DNA of 64,000 bases from Fistularia commersonii (lineage: Eukaryota; Chordata; Actinopteri; Syngnathiformes; Fistulariidae): the NCBI GenBank assembly GCA_037954325.1, contig JBBMNZ010000029.1, positions 12,478,501 to 12,542,500 of the forward strand, given 5' to 3'. Made by a program: the position numbers and the translations under genes. The notes below the pieces were generated by a model that saw only the letters and a program-made list of their open reading frames with translations, did no database searches and had not been told where the DNA came from. Shown here one piece after another: positions 54,060 through 64,000 of this stretch. The number at the start of each line of letters is the position of its first letter. Position 1 is the stretch's first letter.

Positions 54060-54685
54060 CAATTGCTATCAGCTATTATCCTAAAGCAACAGTACAATTA
54101 AACTAAATGACAAAATAATTCACCAGCAATATGAAATAATATTTTTAATCCCATTTATCTCATTTATACATTTTTATATCACTAATATGACTAATATCAC
54201 TAATATTTCTTTTTAAAATGATGAAATTCTACTCAATAATTATTCTTATTTATTCAAGTATTTATTAGCTTTTGGCTATCTTAACAAGTAAATAACAGTT
54301 CTATGACACTTATTTTGAAACCCATAAGAAGAAGCATTGAAATAACTTGATCACAAACTCACAAATGCATAATTTGAAGCTGTGTGTCCAGAAAAGACAA
54401 AACAGATTTGATCGTTGTAATTTTTTTAGTTGGCAACCATAACGATCTCTTTAATATGAAGATCTGATTAAAGTGTCCTGTAAGTAAACATACCCAATCC
54501 GAAACTACATTACTGCAGAGGCTAACACTGTCATCCAAAGACGAGGTGAAATTGTGTTTGTTTGTGATCCAATAATTTGGTCTTCAGGACATTTGCTGAA
54601 AGCCAGCTCTTTAACAGCATCCAGAGAACTATCCCGTTTAAGTGGATTTAATGTTACATCCTCATTGTGAAAAAAGAGACTCCAA
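54060..54685. other. Intronic DNA without a recognised feature
   Basis: AT-rich sequence. Nothing recognised. Confidence 0.5.
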
Positions 54686-54689
54686 GACC

Positions 54690-54992
54690 AAGTCCATCCA
54701 TCTTCTATTGCGAAATCCTGGGTAGGGTCGCAGGGCCAGCAGCTGATACAGAGGAGTCAGAACTTCCTCTCCCCGCCAAATGGTCCAGCTCTTCCAGGGC
54801 GATCCCAAGGCATTCCCAGGCTTGCCAAAACAGTCTGTCCGGAGAGTCCTAAATCTTCCTCAGGGTCTCCGCCCATTTTACATGCCCGAAATACCTCCCC
54901 AAAGAGGCATCCAGGAGGCATCCTGACCAGATCCCCAAGCCACCTTATTTGGGTCTTTTCAATGCAGAGGAGCAGTGGCTCTACATTGACCC
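54690..54992 (-). mobile_element. LINE 3' end (Rex3/RTE-like), 5' side cut by a gypsy insertion
   Basis: Reverse complement: VEPLLLCIEKTQIRWLGDLV, RMPPGCLFGEVFRACKMGGD, WDRPGRAGPFG and a short GATGGATGG tail at 54690-54700. Same family as 12540-12796. The gypsy LTR starts within it. The sequence beyond the other LTR is not obviously LINE, so the LINE copy was probably already 5'-truncated near this point. Confidence 0.65.
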
Positions 54993-55267
54993 TGTCACGA
55001 CTCATCGGATCCCCAGGCAGGTGGCACAGCAATCAAGGCAGTTATCCCCTGCACCTGGTGAACACGCCTCACCAGGAAACAATCCCACTAATTAGGCAAG
55101 AGTATATAAGGTGGACCCAAAGTTGCAGACATTGTCTGATCTCGTTGCTATGAGAAGTCTGCGTAGTCGTTTCCCTGATGTGTGTACGACCTCCCGGTCT
55201 ATCCACTTATTAAACCACCTGCGATTCTACGAACCTGTGTCTGTCCTCTTGGGAACCAACCGTAACA
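54993..55267 (+). repeat. 5' LTR of the chromodomain gypsy element
   Basis: Contains TATATAA at 55103-55109 and a predicted start near 55134 (GTCTGATCT). No AATAAA polyadenylation signal is visible. Confidence 0.97.
55103..55142 (+). promoter_or_regulatory. LTR core promoter: TATA box and predicted RNA start
   Basis: TATATAA begins at 55103. GTCTGATCT (55134-55142), 31 bp downstream, is complementary to the primer-binding site after the LTR, which supports it as the 5' end of the RNA. Confidence 0.65.
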
Positions 55268-55279
55268 GAAGATCAGACC
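55268..55279 (+). promoter_or_regulatory. Primer-binding site for self-priming
   Basis: AGATCAGAC (55270-55278) is the exact reverse complement of GTCTGATCT at the predicted RNA start (55134-55142). It lies two bases after the LTR and does not have the TGG start of ordinary tRNA-primed sites. Confidence 0.7.
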
Positions 55280-55283
55280 TGGT

Positions 55284-56041
55284 ATGGAGCCCACTAGCTC
55301 TTCCACGCCTCATCAGGTCATCCAGGCTGCCCCGATGGCTAGCCCGGCCACCTACTCCGACGCACCAGAAAGTTGTAAGGGCTTTCTGTTCCAATGCTCG
55401 CTGATGTTTGAGATGCAGCCCGCTCGGTTCCCCACGGAGAAGTCCAAGATCGCCTACGTCATCTTCCCCTCCTGTCGGGTAAGGCACTCCAGTGGGCGGA
55501 AGCGATCTGGAATACCCCAGGCACTGTGACGGCGACAGCGCAGAACTTCATGGAGCACTTCCTAGAAGCCTTCAGCCTGCCCGATGGGGATTCCTCCCTC
55601 CAGGCTCGACTTTTCAACCTCCGCCAGGGGAAGGGGTCCATCGTGGAGTACGCCCTACAGTTCCGGACGCTAGCAGCCGCCAGTGGATGGAATGAGCCAG
55701 CCCTTCTGGCCAAGTTTCGACAAGGCCTGAACACCTCCCTGCGCCTCCACCTGGCGGCGTACGATGACGGCATGGGGTTGGAGAGGTTCATCCAGCTAGC
55801 CATCCGGGTATTGCACCGGAGAGAGGCCTGTTTCTCTGTCCCGGGAAGGTCTGCCACAGGGCCGTCCCGGAACCAGCCAGAGCAAGCTGGAGAGGCCATG
55901 GAGGTGGATGCCCTCCAATTATCAACCACAGAGAGACGCATAGCCAACCGCCTCTGCCTCTACTGTGGAGATAAGGATCACCGGATATCACTGCCCCACG
56001 AGACCTCCAACACCCCAGGTAGGCGCTGTGCTTTCTCCTAA
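55284..56041 (+). pseudogene. gypsy gag, one internal frame change, zinc knuckle damaged
   Basis: Gag is the RNA-packaging structural protein of the element's particles. ATG at 55284 opens MEPTSSSTPHQVIQAAPMAS. KGFLFQCSLMFEMQPARFPT is the usual start of the gag core. The frame shifts near 55467, beside a CCCC run, and continues from there as FMEHFLEAFSLPDGDSSLQA, YALQFRTLAAASGWNEPALL and LAAYDDGMGLERFIQLAI. A CCHC knuckle begins CLYCGDKDHRIS, but the last Cys is lost in this frame because of another frame change near 55995. Confidence 0.9.
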
Positions 56042-56276
56042 CATCTACTTGACACCATTGACTATCCCAGCCCAGCTTTGTGTGTCTGACTCTACCCACC
56101 TGGTGCACGCCCTCCTGGACTCCGGCTCGGCAGGGAACTTCATCTCCGGTGCACTCTGCCGACGGCTACAAATTCCCCGGCTCCCGTGTTCCCCCTCCTT
56201 CACCGTGCGATCAGTGATGGGGAAAACCCCTATCTTCCAGGCAAGTCAACACACAAACCTCCTCCCTTCAGCTTAG
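55990..56276 (+). pseudogene. gypsy aspartic protease region
   Basis: In a third frame the translation continues PTRPPTPQVGAVLSPNIYLT and then LVHALLDSGSAGNFISGALC, the retropepsin active-site block (D-S-G). The frame closes at a TAG (56274-56276). The same protein would normally run on into RT, so another frame change lies at about 56250. Confidence 0.88.
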
Positions 56277-57948
56277 CATTGGGGTTCTGCATGTGGAGAA
56301 CATTTCGTTTCATGTCCTGGAGGAATCCCAGATAGATCTGGTGTTAGGCAGACCTTGGTTGAGGGCGCATGAGCCTACGGTTTCCTGGGCCACTGGGGAA
56401 ATCCTGCGCTGGGGTGAGACTTGCAAGGAGCACTGTTTTCCCCAGCTCCCTCCAAGGAGAATAGTGCATCTCTATGCCACATCAGTAGAAAGCCCCAAGC
56501 AAGACCACTGGGCCCAGATCCCATCCCAGTATGCGGGTTTTCAGGACGTCTTCAGCTCCCAACGAGCTGCCGCGCTGCCTCCCCATCGTCCCTGGGACTG
56601 TGCGATCGATCTACTTCCGGGCCAACCGCTACCGAACGGAAAGATCTACCCTCTCTCTCTCCCTGAACAGGCGGCCATGGAGACCTATATAGAGGAATCC
56701 CTGCGCCAGGGATATATCCGACCGTCGAAATCCCCTGCGGCCTCGCTATTCTTCTTCATCGCAAAGAAGGATGGAGGGTTGAGGCCCTGTGTGGACTACC
56801 GGATCCTGAACCAAGCCACTGTAAAATTCCGTTATCCTCTACCCTTGGTGCCAGCGGCTTTGGAGTCCCTCCGGGGGTCCAAAATATTCACCAAACTGGA
56901 CCTCCGGAGCGCCTATAACCTGGTGCGCATTCGAAGAGGGGATGAGTGGAAAACTGCCTTCGTAACCCCCTCTGGTCACTGGGAGTACAGGGTCATGCCA
57001 TATGGCCTAGCCAATGCCCCTTCCGTGTTCCAAGGCTTCATGAACGAGATTTTCAGAGACTTCCTCCAAAAATTTGTGGTCGTCTATATAGATGACATCC
57101 TGATCCCCTCCCCTGATCTGTCCAGTCACATTCGCCATGTCACCCAGGTCCTCACCAGGCTTCGCGAACACCAACTGTTCCTCAAGGCAGAGAAATGCCT
57201 GTTCCACCAGACCACCGTCCAGTTCCTCGGCTACCACCTCCATCCACAGGGAGTGAGTATGGATGAAGAAAAGGTCAGTGCCGTCCACTCTTGGCCTCAA
57301 CCCCAGACAATCAAGCAACTACAGAGGTTTCTGGGGTTCGCTAACTTCTACCGACGGTTCATAGAGAACTTCAGCCAACTGGCTACGCCCCTCACCTCCC
57401 TGTTACGCGGCAAACCAAAACGCCTGCATTGGAACCCAACCGCCACACGAGCCTTCCTGGAGCTCAAGAAGGCCTTCACGTCCGCCCCTCTGCTGCACCA
57501 CCCGGACCCAGATCTTCCCTTCACAGTGGAGGTTGATGCTTCAACCACGGGGGTGGGAGCCGTCCTGTCCCAACCCCATGGAAAGCCAGCCCGACTCCAG
57601 CCCTGTGCTTTCTTTTCAAAGAGGATGAGTTCAGCAGAGAGCAATTATGATATCGGCAATAGAGAGCTCCTGGCCATCAAGCTGGCATTGGAAGAGTGGC
57701 GCCACTGGCTTGAGGGCGCAAAATACCCATTCACGGTGCTAACCGACCACAAGAACTTGCAGTACCTGCGCCAAACCAAGAGGTTAAACCCCCGCCAAGC
57801 AAGATGGGCCCTCTTCTTCACCCGATTTCAGTTCCACATCCGATATCGCCCTGGTACTCTCAATGGGCGAGCCGACGCTCTGTCACGGATTCACTCTCCA
57901 GAAAACGCCCAGAAGAACCGGAGAAAATCCTGCGTGACGGTGTGCTAG
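56248..57948 (+). pseudogene. gypsy reverse transcriptase and RNase H
   Basis: Open for more than 550 codons. After the C-terminal protease blocks (LVLGRPWLRAHEPTVSW) come RT motifs KIYPLSLPEQAAMETYIEES, FFIAKKDGGLRPCVDYR, KLDLRSAYNLVRIRRGDEWK and FVVVYIDDILIPS (catalytic YIDD). Then come FLGFANFYRRFIENFSQLA and RNase H blocks FTVEVDASTTGVGAVLSQ, NRELLAIKLALEEWRHWLEG and LTDHKNLQYLR. All catalytic Asp positions that I can recognise are kept. The open frame runs on past the RNase H/integrase junction in the wrong frame and ends at 57948. Confidence 0.95.
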
Positions 57949-59400
57949 TAAACCCCATCCGGTGGAGCCTGGATGAAGAAATCCGGGAAGCATCAGTGTC
58001 CGACCCTGCACCACCCAACACTCCGGCCAATCGTACCTACGTACCGCAAACCATCCGGGAATCTCTCCTCACCTCTGCACACTCTGCACCAGGTACCGGG
58101 CATCCAGGAATGAGTGCGACTCAGAACATACTCCGAGACAAATATTGGTGGCCAGGAATGTCTAGAGACATCCAAAGATATGTCAGCCAATGCCCCGACT
58201 GTGCCCGGGCGAAAACGCCTCGTCACCTACCAGCAGGGAAACTGGAACCCTTACCCATCCCAAATAGACCCTGGTCCCATCTCGGCATTGATTATGCCAC
58301 AGACCTTCCCCCCTCCAAGGGATACACGAGCATCCTAGTGGTAGTGGATCGATTTTCTAAGGCATGCAAGTTGATCCCCATGAGGGGAGTCCCTACAGCA
58401 TCAGACTGCAGAAGCCCTCTTCAACCAGGTCTTCCGGAACTTTGGACTGCCGGAGGACATCGTCTCTGATCAGGGACCCCAATTCATATCCAGGTTTTGG
58501 AGAGCCTTCCTTCGCCTGCTGGGGGTGACAGTGAGCTTGTCGTCTGGTTACCATCCCCAGACCAATGGACAAACAGAACGCAAGATCCAAGAGGTATGCC
58601 GCTACCTCCGAACGTACTGCCAGCAACACCCTGCAAATTGGAGTCAATTCCTTCCCTGGGCAGAATATGCTCAAAATTCCCTCCAGCAACCAACCACCGG
58701 GTTAATGCCATTCCAGTGCATGCTTGGCTACCAACCACCCATGTTTCCCTGGACAGGAGAATCCTCAGAAGTCCCAGCAGTCAATCAATGGTTCAGAGAG
58801 AGAGGGTGTGGGCCAGGGCCCACCGGCATTTGCAAGGGGCTCTACGCCGCCGCTGCCGCTGTGCAAATGCTCACCGAGCCCAGGCCCCTGCCTATGTCGT
58901 GGGACAGAAAGTGTGGCTCTCGACACGGGACCTTCGCATGAAACACCCCTGCAAAAAACTCAGGCCAAAGTATATCGGGCCCTTCAGGATCTCCCACCAG
59001 ATCAATCCGGTTACTTTTCGCCTTCAACTCCCGCCTGAATATAAAATTCACCCAGTATTTCATGTATCTCTGTTAAAACCGTGCTATTCCTCTGACTCTT
59101 CAGACGCTGCAGGCCCTGGGGTTGCTGTGCCGCCTCCGCCACCTCCCCTCCTTGACGAGGGACCCATCTACGCAGTACACCAGATACTCCAATCTCGACG
59201 CCGCCGGGGTCAACTGGAGTACCTGGTCGACTGGGAGGGGTACGGGCCAGAGGAACGCTCCTGGGTCCACCGCAAGGACATCCTGGACCCAGGGCTGTGG
59301 GAGGAGTTCCATAGCACCCATCCAGATCAACCGGCTCCGCGTGGCCGTCCCCGTCGCCGTGCGCCCTCGTCCAAGGAGGAGGAGGCTGGAGGGGGGGGTA
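57885..59400 (+). pseudogene. gypsy integrase with C-terminal chromodomain, two frame changes
   Basis: The zinc-binding HHCC part (HSAPGTGHPG ... CPDCARAK) is at 58078-58215. The core has IDYATDLP and VVVDRFSKACKLIP (58285-58380), then after a frame change near 58405 DIVSDQGPQFISRFWRAF, GYHPQTNGQTERKIQEVCRY, so the D, D and E of the core are visible. A second frame change near 58800 returns to KYIGPFRISHQINPVTFRL (the GPF/Y-type module, 58970) and a chromodomain: YLVDWEGYGPEERSW, DILDP (59219-59295). Chromodomains steer such elements to histone-marked chromatin. Arg-rich tail follows. Confidence 0.93.
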
Positions 59401-59401
59401 C
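59373..59401 (+). promoter_or_regulatory. Polypurine tract
   Basis: AAGGAGGAGGAGGCTGGAGG and GGGGGG, then TAC, stand directly before the 3' LTR, the usual plus-strand primer of LTR elements. A similar G run precedes LTR 2 of the element at 1281-2545. Confidence 0.85.
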
Positions 59402-59676
59402 TGTCACGACTCATCGGATCCCCAGGCAGGTGGCACAGCAATCAAGGCAGTTATCCCCTGCACCTGGTGAACACGCCTCACCAGGAAACAATCCCACTAA
59501 TTAGGCAAGAGTATATAAGGTGGACCCAAAGTTGCAGACATTGTCTGATCTCGTTGCTATGAGAAGTCTGCGTAGTCTTTTCCCTGATGTGTGTACGACC
59601 TCCCGGTCTATCCACTTATTAAACCACCTGCGATTCTACGAACCTGTGTCTGTCCTCTTGGGAACCAACCGTAACA
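59402..59676 (+). repeat. 3' LTR of the chromodomain gypsy element
   Basis: Identical to the 5' LTR except for T instead of G at 59578. Confidence 0.97.
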
Positions 59677-59681
59677 GACCC

Positions 59682-60520
59682 CCTCCAAGACGACCAAGGT
59701 TCTCTCCCTATTATTTCTAGGGGAGAGCCCAGACACCCTATGGAGTAAAATCTTCTTGGGGGACCTCTATCATGATCTTTTCATCACTACCTATAGTCTT
59801 TCACAGTTGATCTTTATCAAAACAGACGAACGCTGAGTCGGCATAACTACTGATACCACATCGCACCTGTCAATCTACTGCTCTATTCCCTCCTCAGTCA
59901 TACTGTCCTTGAACTCCTCAGATTGGGATACAACAGACCCACGTCATATGTAAAATTATAGACCAAATTGTCAGAATAGCCTAAAAATTCTGTTTCACGT
60001 TATGAACAGAATTGTGTTATAATGCTGATTCAAATAATCATCTGCACTGCCTCCCGCTACTAGGTCCCTTGTTTACACCTGTTCTTCAATCAAGAAGGGC
60101 ACATATGTGGTGTGCCATGGGTGAGTACACTGTGGAATGATTCCATATCTAACTGTATTCCTGCGGTTACCCATTGATAATCCTGTCTCCTGAATACATA
60201 CTGGTAAGAAATTGCACCCTGGGATAGTCCACCTTCACTACAAACAAATCTGACTTACTGCCAGTATCGCAGAATAAGCTCTGGGACTCAACAGCCCACA
60301 TAAGAGGTAGCCCATTGTCCTGGAGCTAACAACACTGCTCCTCCTGAATCTAAGTTTCAACAATCCAATGGATCCTCCTCTGTAGGACCCCTAAATATAC
60401 CACACCAAGAGTATGATCCTCATGTTGTTGGACCACACCCTTTTGTCCCCCCTTCACCAACCCAATCTGCCAATCCAGAGGCACATTTACTCCAAGGCCA
60501 CATCAATATGAGACATTTGA
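59682..60520. other. Intronic DNA without a recognised feature
   Basis: Possibly old LINE material near 59682-59760, but no block could be named. Confidence 0.45.
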
Positions 60521-60524
60521 GCGT

Positions 60525-60778
60525 CATGGCTCAGAGAGTGAGAGTGGCTGTCTTGAAATGTACATTCCTTGTTCAATCCCCCCGATTCTCACACACCTCC
60601 TAGCCTGTCAAAGTGTTGTTGAGCAAGACACTGAACCCCATGCTCCCCTGGGGCTGTTCATGTGGCTGCCTTGTACTCAAGGTTTATCCATTATGCGTTA
60701 CATGCAGTGATTGAATTTCACTGGTGCTGTATGTATAACTTACTATTGAATAAAGTGTTTTCTTCTTCTATATATAGA
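60525..60778 (+). mobile_element. Teleost SINE-like repeat
   Basis: A pol III B-box-like TTGTTCAATCCCC (60570-60582) is followed by TTGTTGAGCAAGACACTGAA, then CCCCATGCTCCCCTGG, GGTGCTGTATG and a GAATAAAGTG end. These blocks occur in order in common fish SINEs. The A box is not clear. Confidence 0.6.
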
Positions 60779-60834
60779 TATATATCAAGGAACAGATAGG
60801 AACAGAAGAATATACATCTCCACATCACCATCTA

Positions 60835-61905
60835 GAATGTTAGCACCCTTCTGGCCATGCCGGAACCACTCAACAGGCCCCATCGAAGACCAGGTCTTGT
60901 AGACCTTGAGCTTGCACGATATAACGACATTGCAGCACTCAATGAGACCAGGCAACATGATGAGGATTCTCTGACAGAGGCGGGTGCAGGCTACACCTTC
61001 TTTTGGAGGGGGTTCCGGAAGGCGTGTGTCATATCCAGGGTGTGGGTTTTGCTGTGAGGACGAAATTGTTGCAGCATATCCCAGATTCCCCCAGGCATCG
61101 GCAAGCGGCTCATGACATGGCACATTCCTCTTGCCGAGAAATGTTTTGCCACTCTCATCACTGCCTATGGACCAGCCCTGAGCACAGACATCAGCGTAAA
61201 AGAGGATTTCTACAGAAATCTTTATGGAATCATCCAGAAAATCCCAGCCACAGACAAATTCCTACTTATGGGCAACTTTAATGCTAGAGTGGGTACCAAA
61301 CATCTTATCTGGAGTAAGGTCATTTGACAGCATGGGATAGGAAAAATGGCTACTGTCCCTCAAAACCATGAGGCAACATCCCAAATCCAAACACTGGCAT
61401 CTTCTGGACTATATGATTGTTCACGAAAGGGACAGACAGGACATGACAATTACCAGAGCCGTGGGGCGGGCGGAGTGCTGGACCTTTACACTGCGTGGTC
61501 GGATCCAAACTAGCATGGAAGCAATAGGCATCTACGCTGGGTTGGCCACACTATTCGCATGCCTGGCTATTGCCTCCCATGCCAAGTCCTCTATGGACAA
61601 CTACACAACTCTAAGCAGGCTGCTGTCATCCAGAAAAGGTGCTACAAGGAGTTTACAAAAGAACCCCCGAGGCGCTCTAACATCAACCCTGGCCAACTCG
61701 AGGCACTAGCATTACACAGACCAGCCTGGCTAGCTCCCTGCAACAAAGCAGCTGAACAAATCAACAATATCTTCATTCAAACATCACGACATGCCTGTTC
61801 CATCTGTGGACGAGTGTGCGGCCCCAAAATCGGCCTCCGCAGCCACATGAAGTGGCAACAACGGCAACAACCTTGGAGCAAGCGTCATCATCAGACATGG
61901 TGAAC
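60835..61905 (+). pseudogene. LINE endonuclease fused to a C-terminal zinc-finger region (RT deleted)
   Basis: Blocks in broken frames: LELARYNDIAALNETRQHDE (60910-60960), GAGYTFFWRGFRKAC (60985), GVGFAVRTKLLQHIPDSP (61038-61090), FCHSHHCLW/TLITAYGPALSTDISVKEDF (61150-61210), KFLLMGNFNARVGTKH (61255-61305, endonuclease Asp and Asn kept) and RQHPKSKHWHLLDYMIV (61370-61420). Near 61490 it jumps to the C-terminal end: SICGRVCGPKIGLRSHMKW (61798-61855), a C2H2-type zinc finger typical of such LINE C-termini. The whole RT between is missing. Confidence 0.7.
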
Positions 61906-61909
61906 AGCT

Positions 61910-62025
61910 AAGATTGGCATATGTCAAGGAACATTTGCAAATCCTTTGCCCTGGTTTGCAAATGTTTGAGAAGTTGATCCATGAGCCATTTGATCCAAAA
62001 AGGATATTTCTGGACTAAACCTAGT
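61910..62025. other. Intronic spacer without a recognised feature
   Basis: Nothing recognised. Confidence 0.4.
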
Positions 62026-62027
62026 TT

Positions 62028-62135
62028 CTCTCCATGAAGATGTTTAACCTCTTATCCGAGAGGCTTCTTCAGACGTCGGTTGTTAGAATAAGATTTGACA
62101 ACAGTAAACCACGACCTGGGGGACTAAGAACCTTC
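62028..62135 (-). repeat. Interspersed repeat, reverse copy (GAGAGG and CTGGGGGAC blocks)
   Basis: GAAGATGTTTAACCTCTTAT, then CCGAGAGGCTTCTTC, and ACCACGACCTGGGGGACTAA match blocks at 23230, 26590 and 48225. Confidence 0.55.
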
Positions 62136-62139
62136 ATAC

Positions 62140-62685
62140 ACTACTCCTGGGTGATTTGGGAAAGATCCTATTGAACTTACACCACCTATTACTTTGAAGT
62201 ACAGGACATTACTTTAAATTGTAAAAAAATATCTTTTAGCTCTAGAGTCTTAAAACTCGGTACATTCTCTGCCAGAATAAACTTAATTGCACAGTCAAGG
62301 ATCTTTACAATATATACCTTCTGCTTCAACCAAACCCATTACTAAATCATATCAGAATGATTCAGAATATTTGGCTGTAAATATCACTCTTGCTGTTAAC
62401 ACCTTCAAGGAGAATGCGATGAGGGGAAGTAGGTCAGCCAAAGCCTTGAGGGAAAAAACAGAGGTAGAAACATCATACTTTGCTCCAAGCAAAAACAGAA
62501 TAAAGCAGCACTGAAACCCAGAATCTATTTATTAAACAACTGCAGGCGTATTTCATATAGATAAAACACTTTAGAGGCAACACATTTTTAACAGTTGTAT
62601 ATTATTGTTAGTATTATTGTGTTATACCCATTTTTTTCATTTTTGTTTTTATAATGGGTTATCAGAAATCACTCAAAGTGGGGAC
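62140..62685. other. Intronic DNA without a recognised feature
   Basis: Nothing recognised. Open frame 62287-62514 has no relatives known to me. Confidence 0.45.
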
Positions 62686-62689
62686 AAGA

Positions 62690-63120
62690 CTGTGCTTTCC
62701 TTGAGCTGCTTGCAAGCCCAGAAAAATACAGAGGGTTGTGCCAGGAAGGGCCTCTGACAAAAATACTATGCCAGAGTAAGTGCAAATCAAACCTGTGACT
62801 TAAAAACCGAATCCGTTGAGACCCAGGTTAACAGTGACTGTCAGTGGTGCCAATGACCTGGTACCATGGAAACTGGGCAACTGTGGGTTGAAGAGGCCAA
62901 GGAGGAAGACGTGTCTGTGGGTGGAGAGAAGGAGAAAGAGAAGGAGAAGGAGAAGGGAAGCAGTAGGAGGGATCCTAAAGAAGAAGTTTGTTCAGGATGT
63001 TCTAGAAGTAAAAAGAGTGCCAGATAGAGTAATGAATATGAAGGAGAATTGAAAGTGTGATATTCAATGAAATTGATGCAATGAAGTTAATGGAAAGAGG
63101 AATGGAAGCTGGACTGAGGG
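62690..63120 (+). pseudogene. RTE LINE 5' leader and endonuclease scrap, fused to an RT scrap
   Basis: The leader TGTGCCAGGAAGGGCCTCTG and GGTTAACAGTGACTGTCAG is followed by GGILKKKFVQDVLEVKRVPD, RVMNMKE (endonuclease) and immediately EIDAMKLMERGMEAGLRAVI, which resembles the MKLWERVVVTRLRAEV block of RT. Most of both domains is deleted. Confidence 0.6.
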
Positions 63121-63179
63121 CAGTAATACAGACCTCCTTGTTTTGTTTATGTTATGTTGCTTGTTTATGTGCAAACAGG

Positions 63180-63445
63180 GTTGTGAGGTTGGAGGTTGTG
63201 CCGGTCCCCGCTGTCATTTTGCAAAATGGCCTGGACCAGTTGGCAGTCAATCACGGAGCAACAAGTTGACACATATAACAATTCACTCTCTCATTCACAT
63301 GCACAGGCAATCAAACTCTTAAGTTGTATGTTGGAGGAAACTAGTGAAAACCTCAGCAGACAAAGAGATAACATGCTAACTCCATATAGTTTCCCTGTCA
63401 AAATCAAACCCTATGGCAGAAGGCGCCACCACTGTGCCACGTTGC
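63180..63445. repeat. Common teleost interspersed repeat, decayed copy
   Basis: Blocks TGGACCAGTTGGCAGTCAATC, CACATATAACAATTCACTC, TTGGAGGAAACTAGTGAAAAC, ACATGCTAACTCC and CGCCACCACTGTGCCACGTTGCC follow the order of 17045-17360. Confidence 0.65.
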
Positions 63446-63449
63446 CATC

Positions 63450-64000
63450 TAGTTGCTAATTATCATTTTTCAAATATCTGTGTTCATCATGTAAAGTATC
63501 GGATGCTAGCAGATGGTTTACTTATAATTAGATCAAAATAGATAAATAAATCATTCTCTGTCAATATCCCTGTCTTATTTTCAGGTGATCATGCCATGGA
63601 AATGCCCTTGCCATCACTTATCTGGAAGTTACTGTATGACTTGTATGACTTTGTGAACTACATCCACCAATATGGGGTCAATGTGAGCACAAGTAGAACA
63701 GATGCCCCTTGGATTGAGCAATGAAATTTTGAGGTCCTGTGATCAAGCTTATTAGGTATGCACTCACATCTGCAGCTCACAAAACTCTGAAAATGTGCAG
63801 TGCACTTGACTGACCTGCAGTTGGCAAATGTGTTGTTTAAGATGTCGTGTGGAAAATAACCATCACAAGAAAAATAAATGTGAGTAAATAAGGTATTAAT
63901 TAAGAGTGATTCAGGAAGTAAGTGGGTGTTGTCAGAGTGGGAAGACTTAGCCTGGGGAAAGAATAACCTTAAATGTCTAGACTTTGCTGGAGCTTTGCAT
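63450..64000. other. Intronic DNA without a recognised feature
   Basis: Nothing recognised up to the window edge. The first SorCS exon was looked for on the minus strand and not found. Confidence 0.5.

Larger units (their letters stand above)
54993..59676 (+). mobile_element. Chromodomain Ty3/gypsy retrotransposon, young, with both LTRs
   Basis: Two 275-bp LTRs (54993-55267 and 59402-59676) start TGTCACGACT and end CCGTAACA. They differ at one base (G at 55169, T at 59578). An exact 5-bp duplication GACCC flanks them (54988-54992, 59677-59681). Between them, in order, are primer-binding site, gag, protease, RT, RNase H, integrase with chromodomain, and polypurine tract. Total 4684 bp. The order, the GPF/Y-type motif and the chromodomain place it among chromoviruses (Tf1/sushi-like). 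About six frame changes break gag-pol. It lies in probable sorcs1 intron 1, antisense to the gene. Confidence 0.97.
49167..64000 (-). other. sorcs1: Probable sorcs1 intron 1 (at least 14.8 kb in window)
   Basis: No receptor sequence is seen right of the 49166 acceptor. SorCS genes are known for a very long first intron. Assignment as intron is inference. Confidence 0.65.

Overview
The window is vertebrate nuclear DNA, almost certainly from a teleost fish. It carries three spliced exons of a SorCS-family VPS10-domain receptor, and the intervening DNA is packed with fish-typical repeats: L2 and RTE-type LINEs, hAT and Tc1 transposons, chromodomain Ty3/gypsy elements, and CA, GATG and CTCAT microsatellites. 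There are no prokaryotic genes. No translation in the window is a complete host protein. Most open frames are pieces of decayed transposon genes or translated microsatellites.

Host gene. The only cellular gene recognised runs right to left on the minus strand. Its exons are 49099-49166 (68 bp), 36129-36228 (100 bp) and 4713-4871 (159 bp). They join in frame (68+100 bp makes 56 codons, then 53 codons in phase 0) with GT/AG sites at every junction, and encode 109 residues of the start of the VPS10p beta-propeller. They look like exons 2-4 of sorcs1 (sorcs3 is the alternative). The introns are 31.3 kb and 12.9 kb. Everything left of 4713 and right of 49166 is also inferred to be intron.

Layout. 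1-3 kb: a three-level nest in which a Tc1-like transposon holds a second DNA element that holds a two-LTR gypsy miniature. 3-8 kb: mostly plain intron with one exon and two L2 3' tails. 8-12.8 kb: two hAT relics (GTF2IRD2/Charlie-type and ZMYM/TTF-type) and a LINE 3' end. 15-16 kb: a hAT element containing a smaller hAT-like MITE. 18.6-20.9 kb: an inverted RTE LINE. 23.3-26.5 kb: a nearly full-length L2 LINE on the minus strand. 27-33.7 kb: a LINE and gypsy graveyard with a hAT insertion. 36.1 kb: exon. 38.2-41.9 kb: RTE LINE, hAT fragment and LINE 5' end. 44.7-48 kb: a G/T-rich tract, a CA/TATATACA microsatellite and two DNA transposons inserted in it. 49.1 kb: exon. 49.5-54 kb: a LINE relic split by a hAT element, then an RTE LINE carrying a nested antisense RTE tail. 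54.7-59.7 kb: a very young chromodomain gypsy element with one difference between its 275-bp LTRs and an exact 5-bp target duplication. 60.5-63.4 kb: SINE, LINE and RTE remnants.

Main points. Both gypsy elements have a primer-binding site complementary to their own predicted transcript start, 31 bp below the TATA box, which is the geometry of Tf1/sushi-type self-priming. The young gypsy has near-identical LTRs but about six reading-frame changes, so sequencing indels or trans-mobilisation should be considered. Several insertions have clean target duplications that give an order of events. Everything here was read by eye. Family names rest on remembered motifs and no database search was run.
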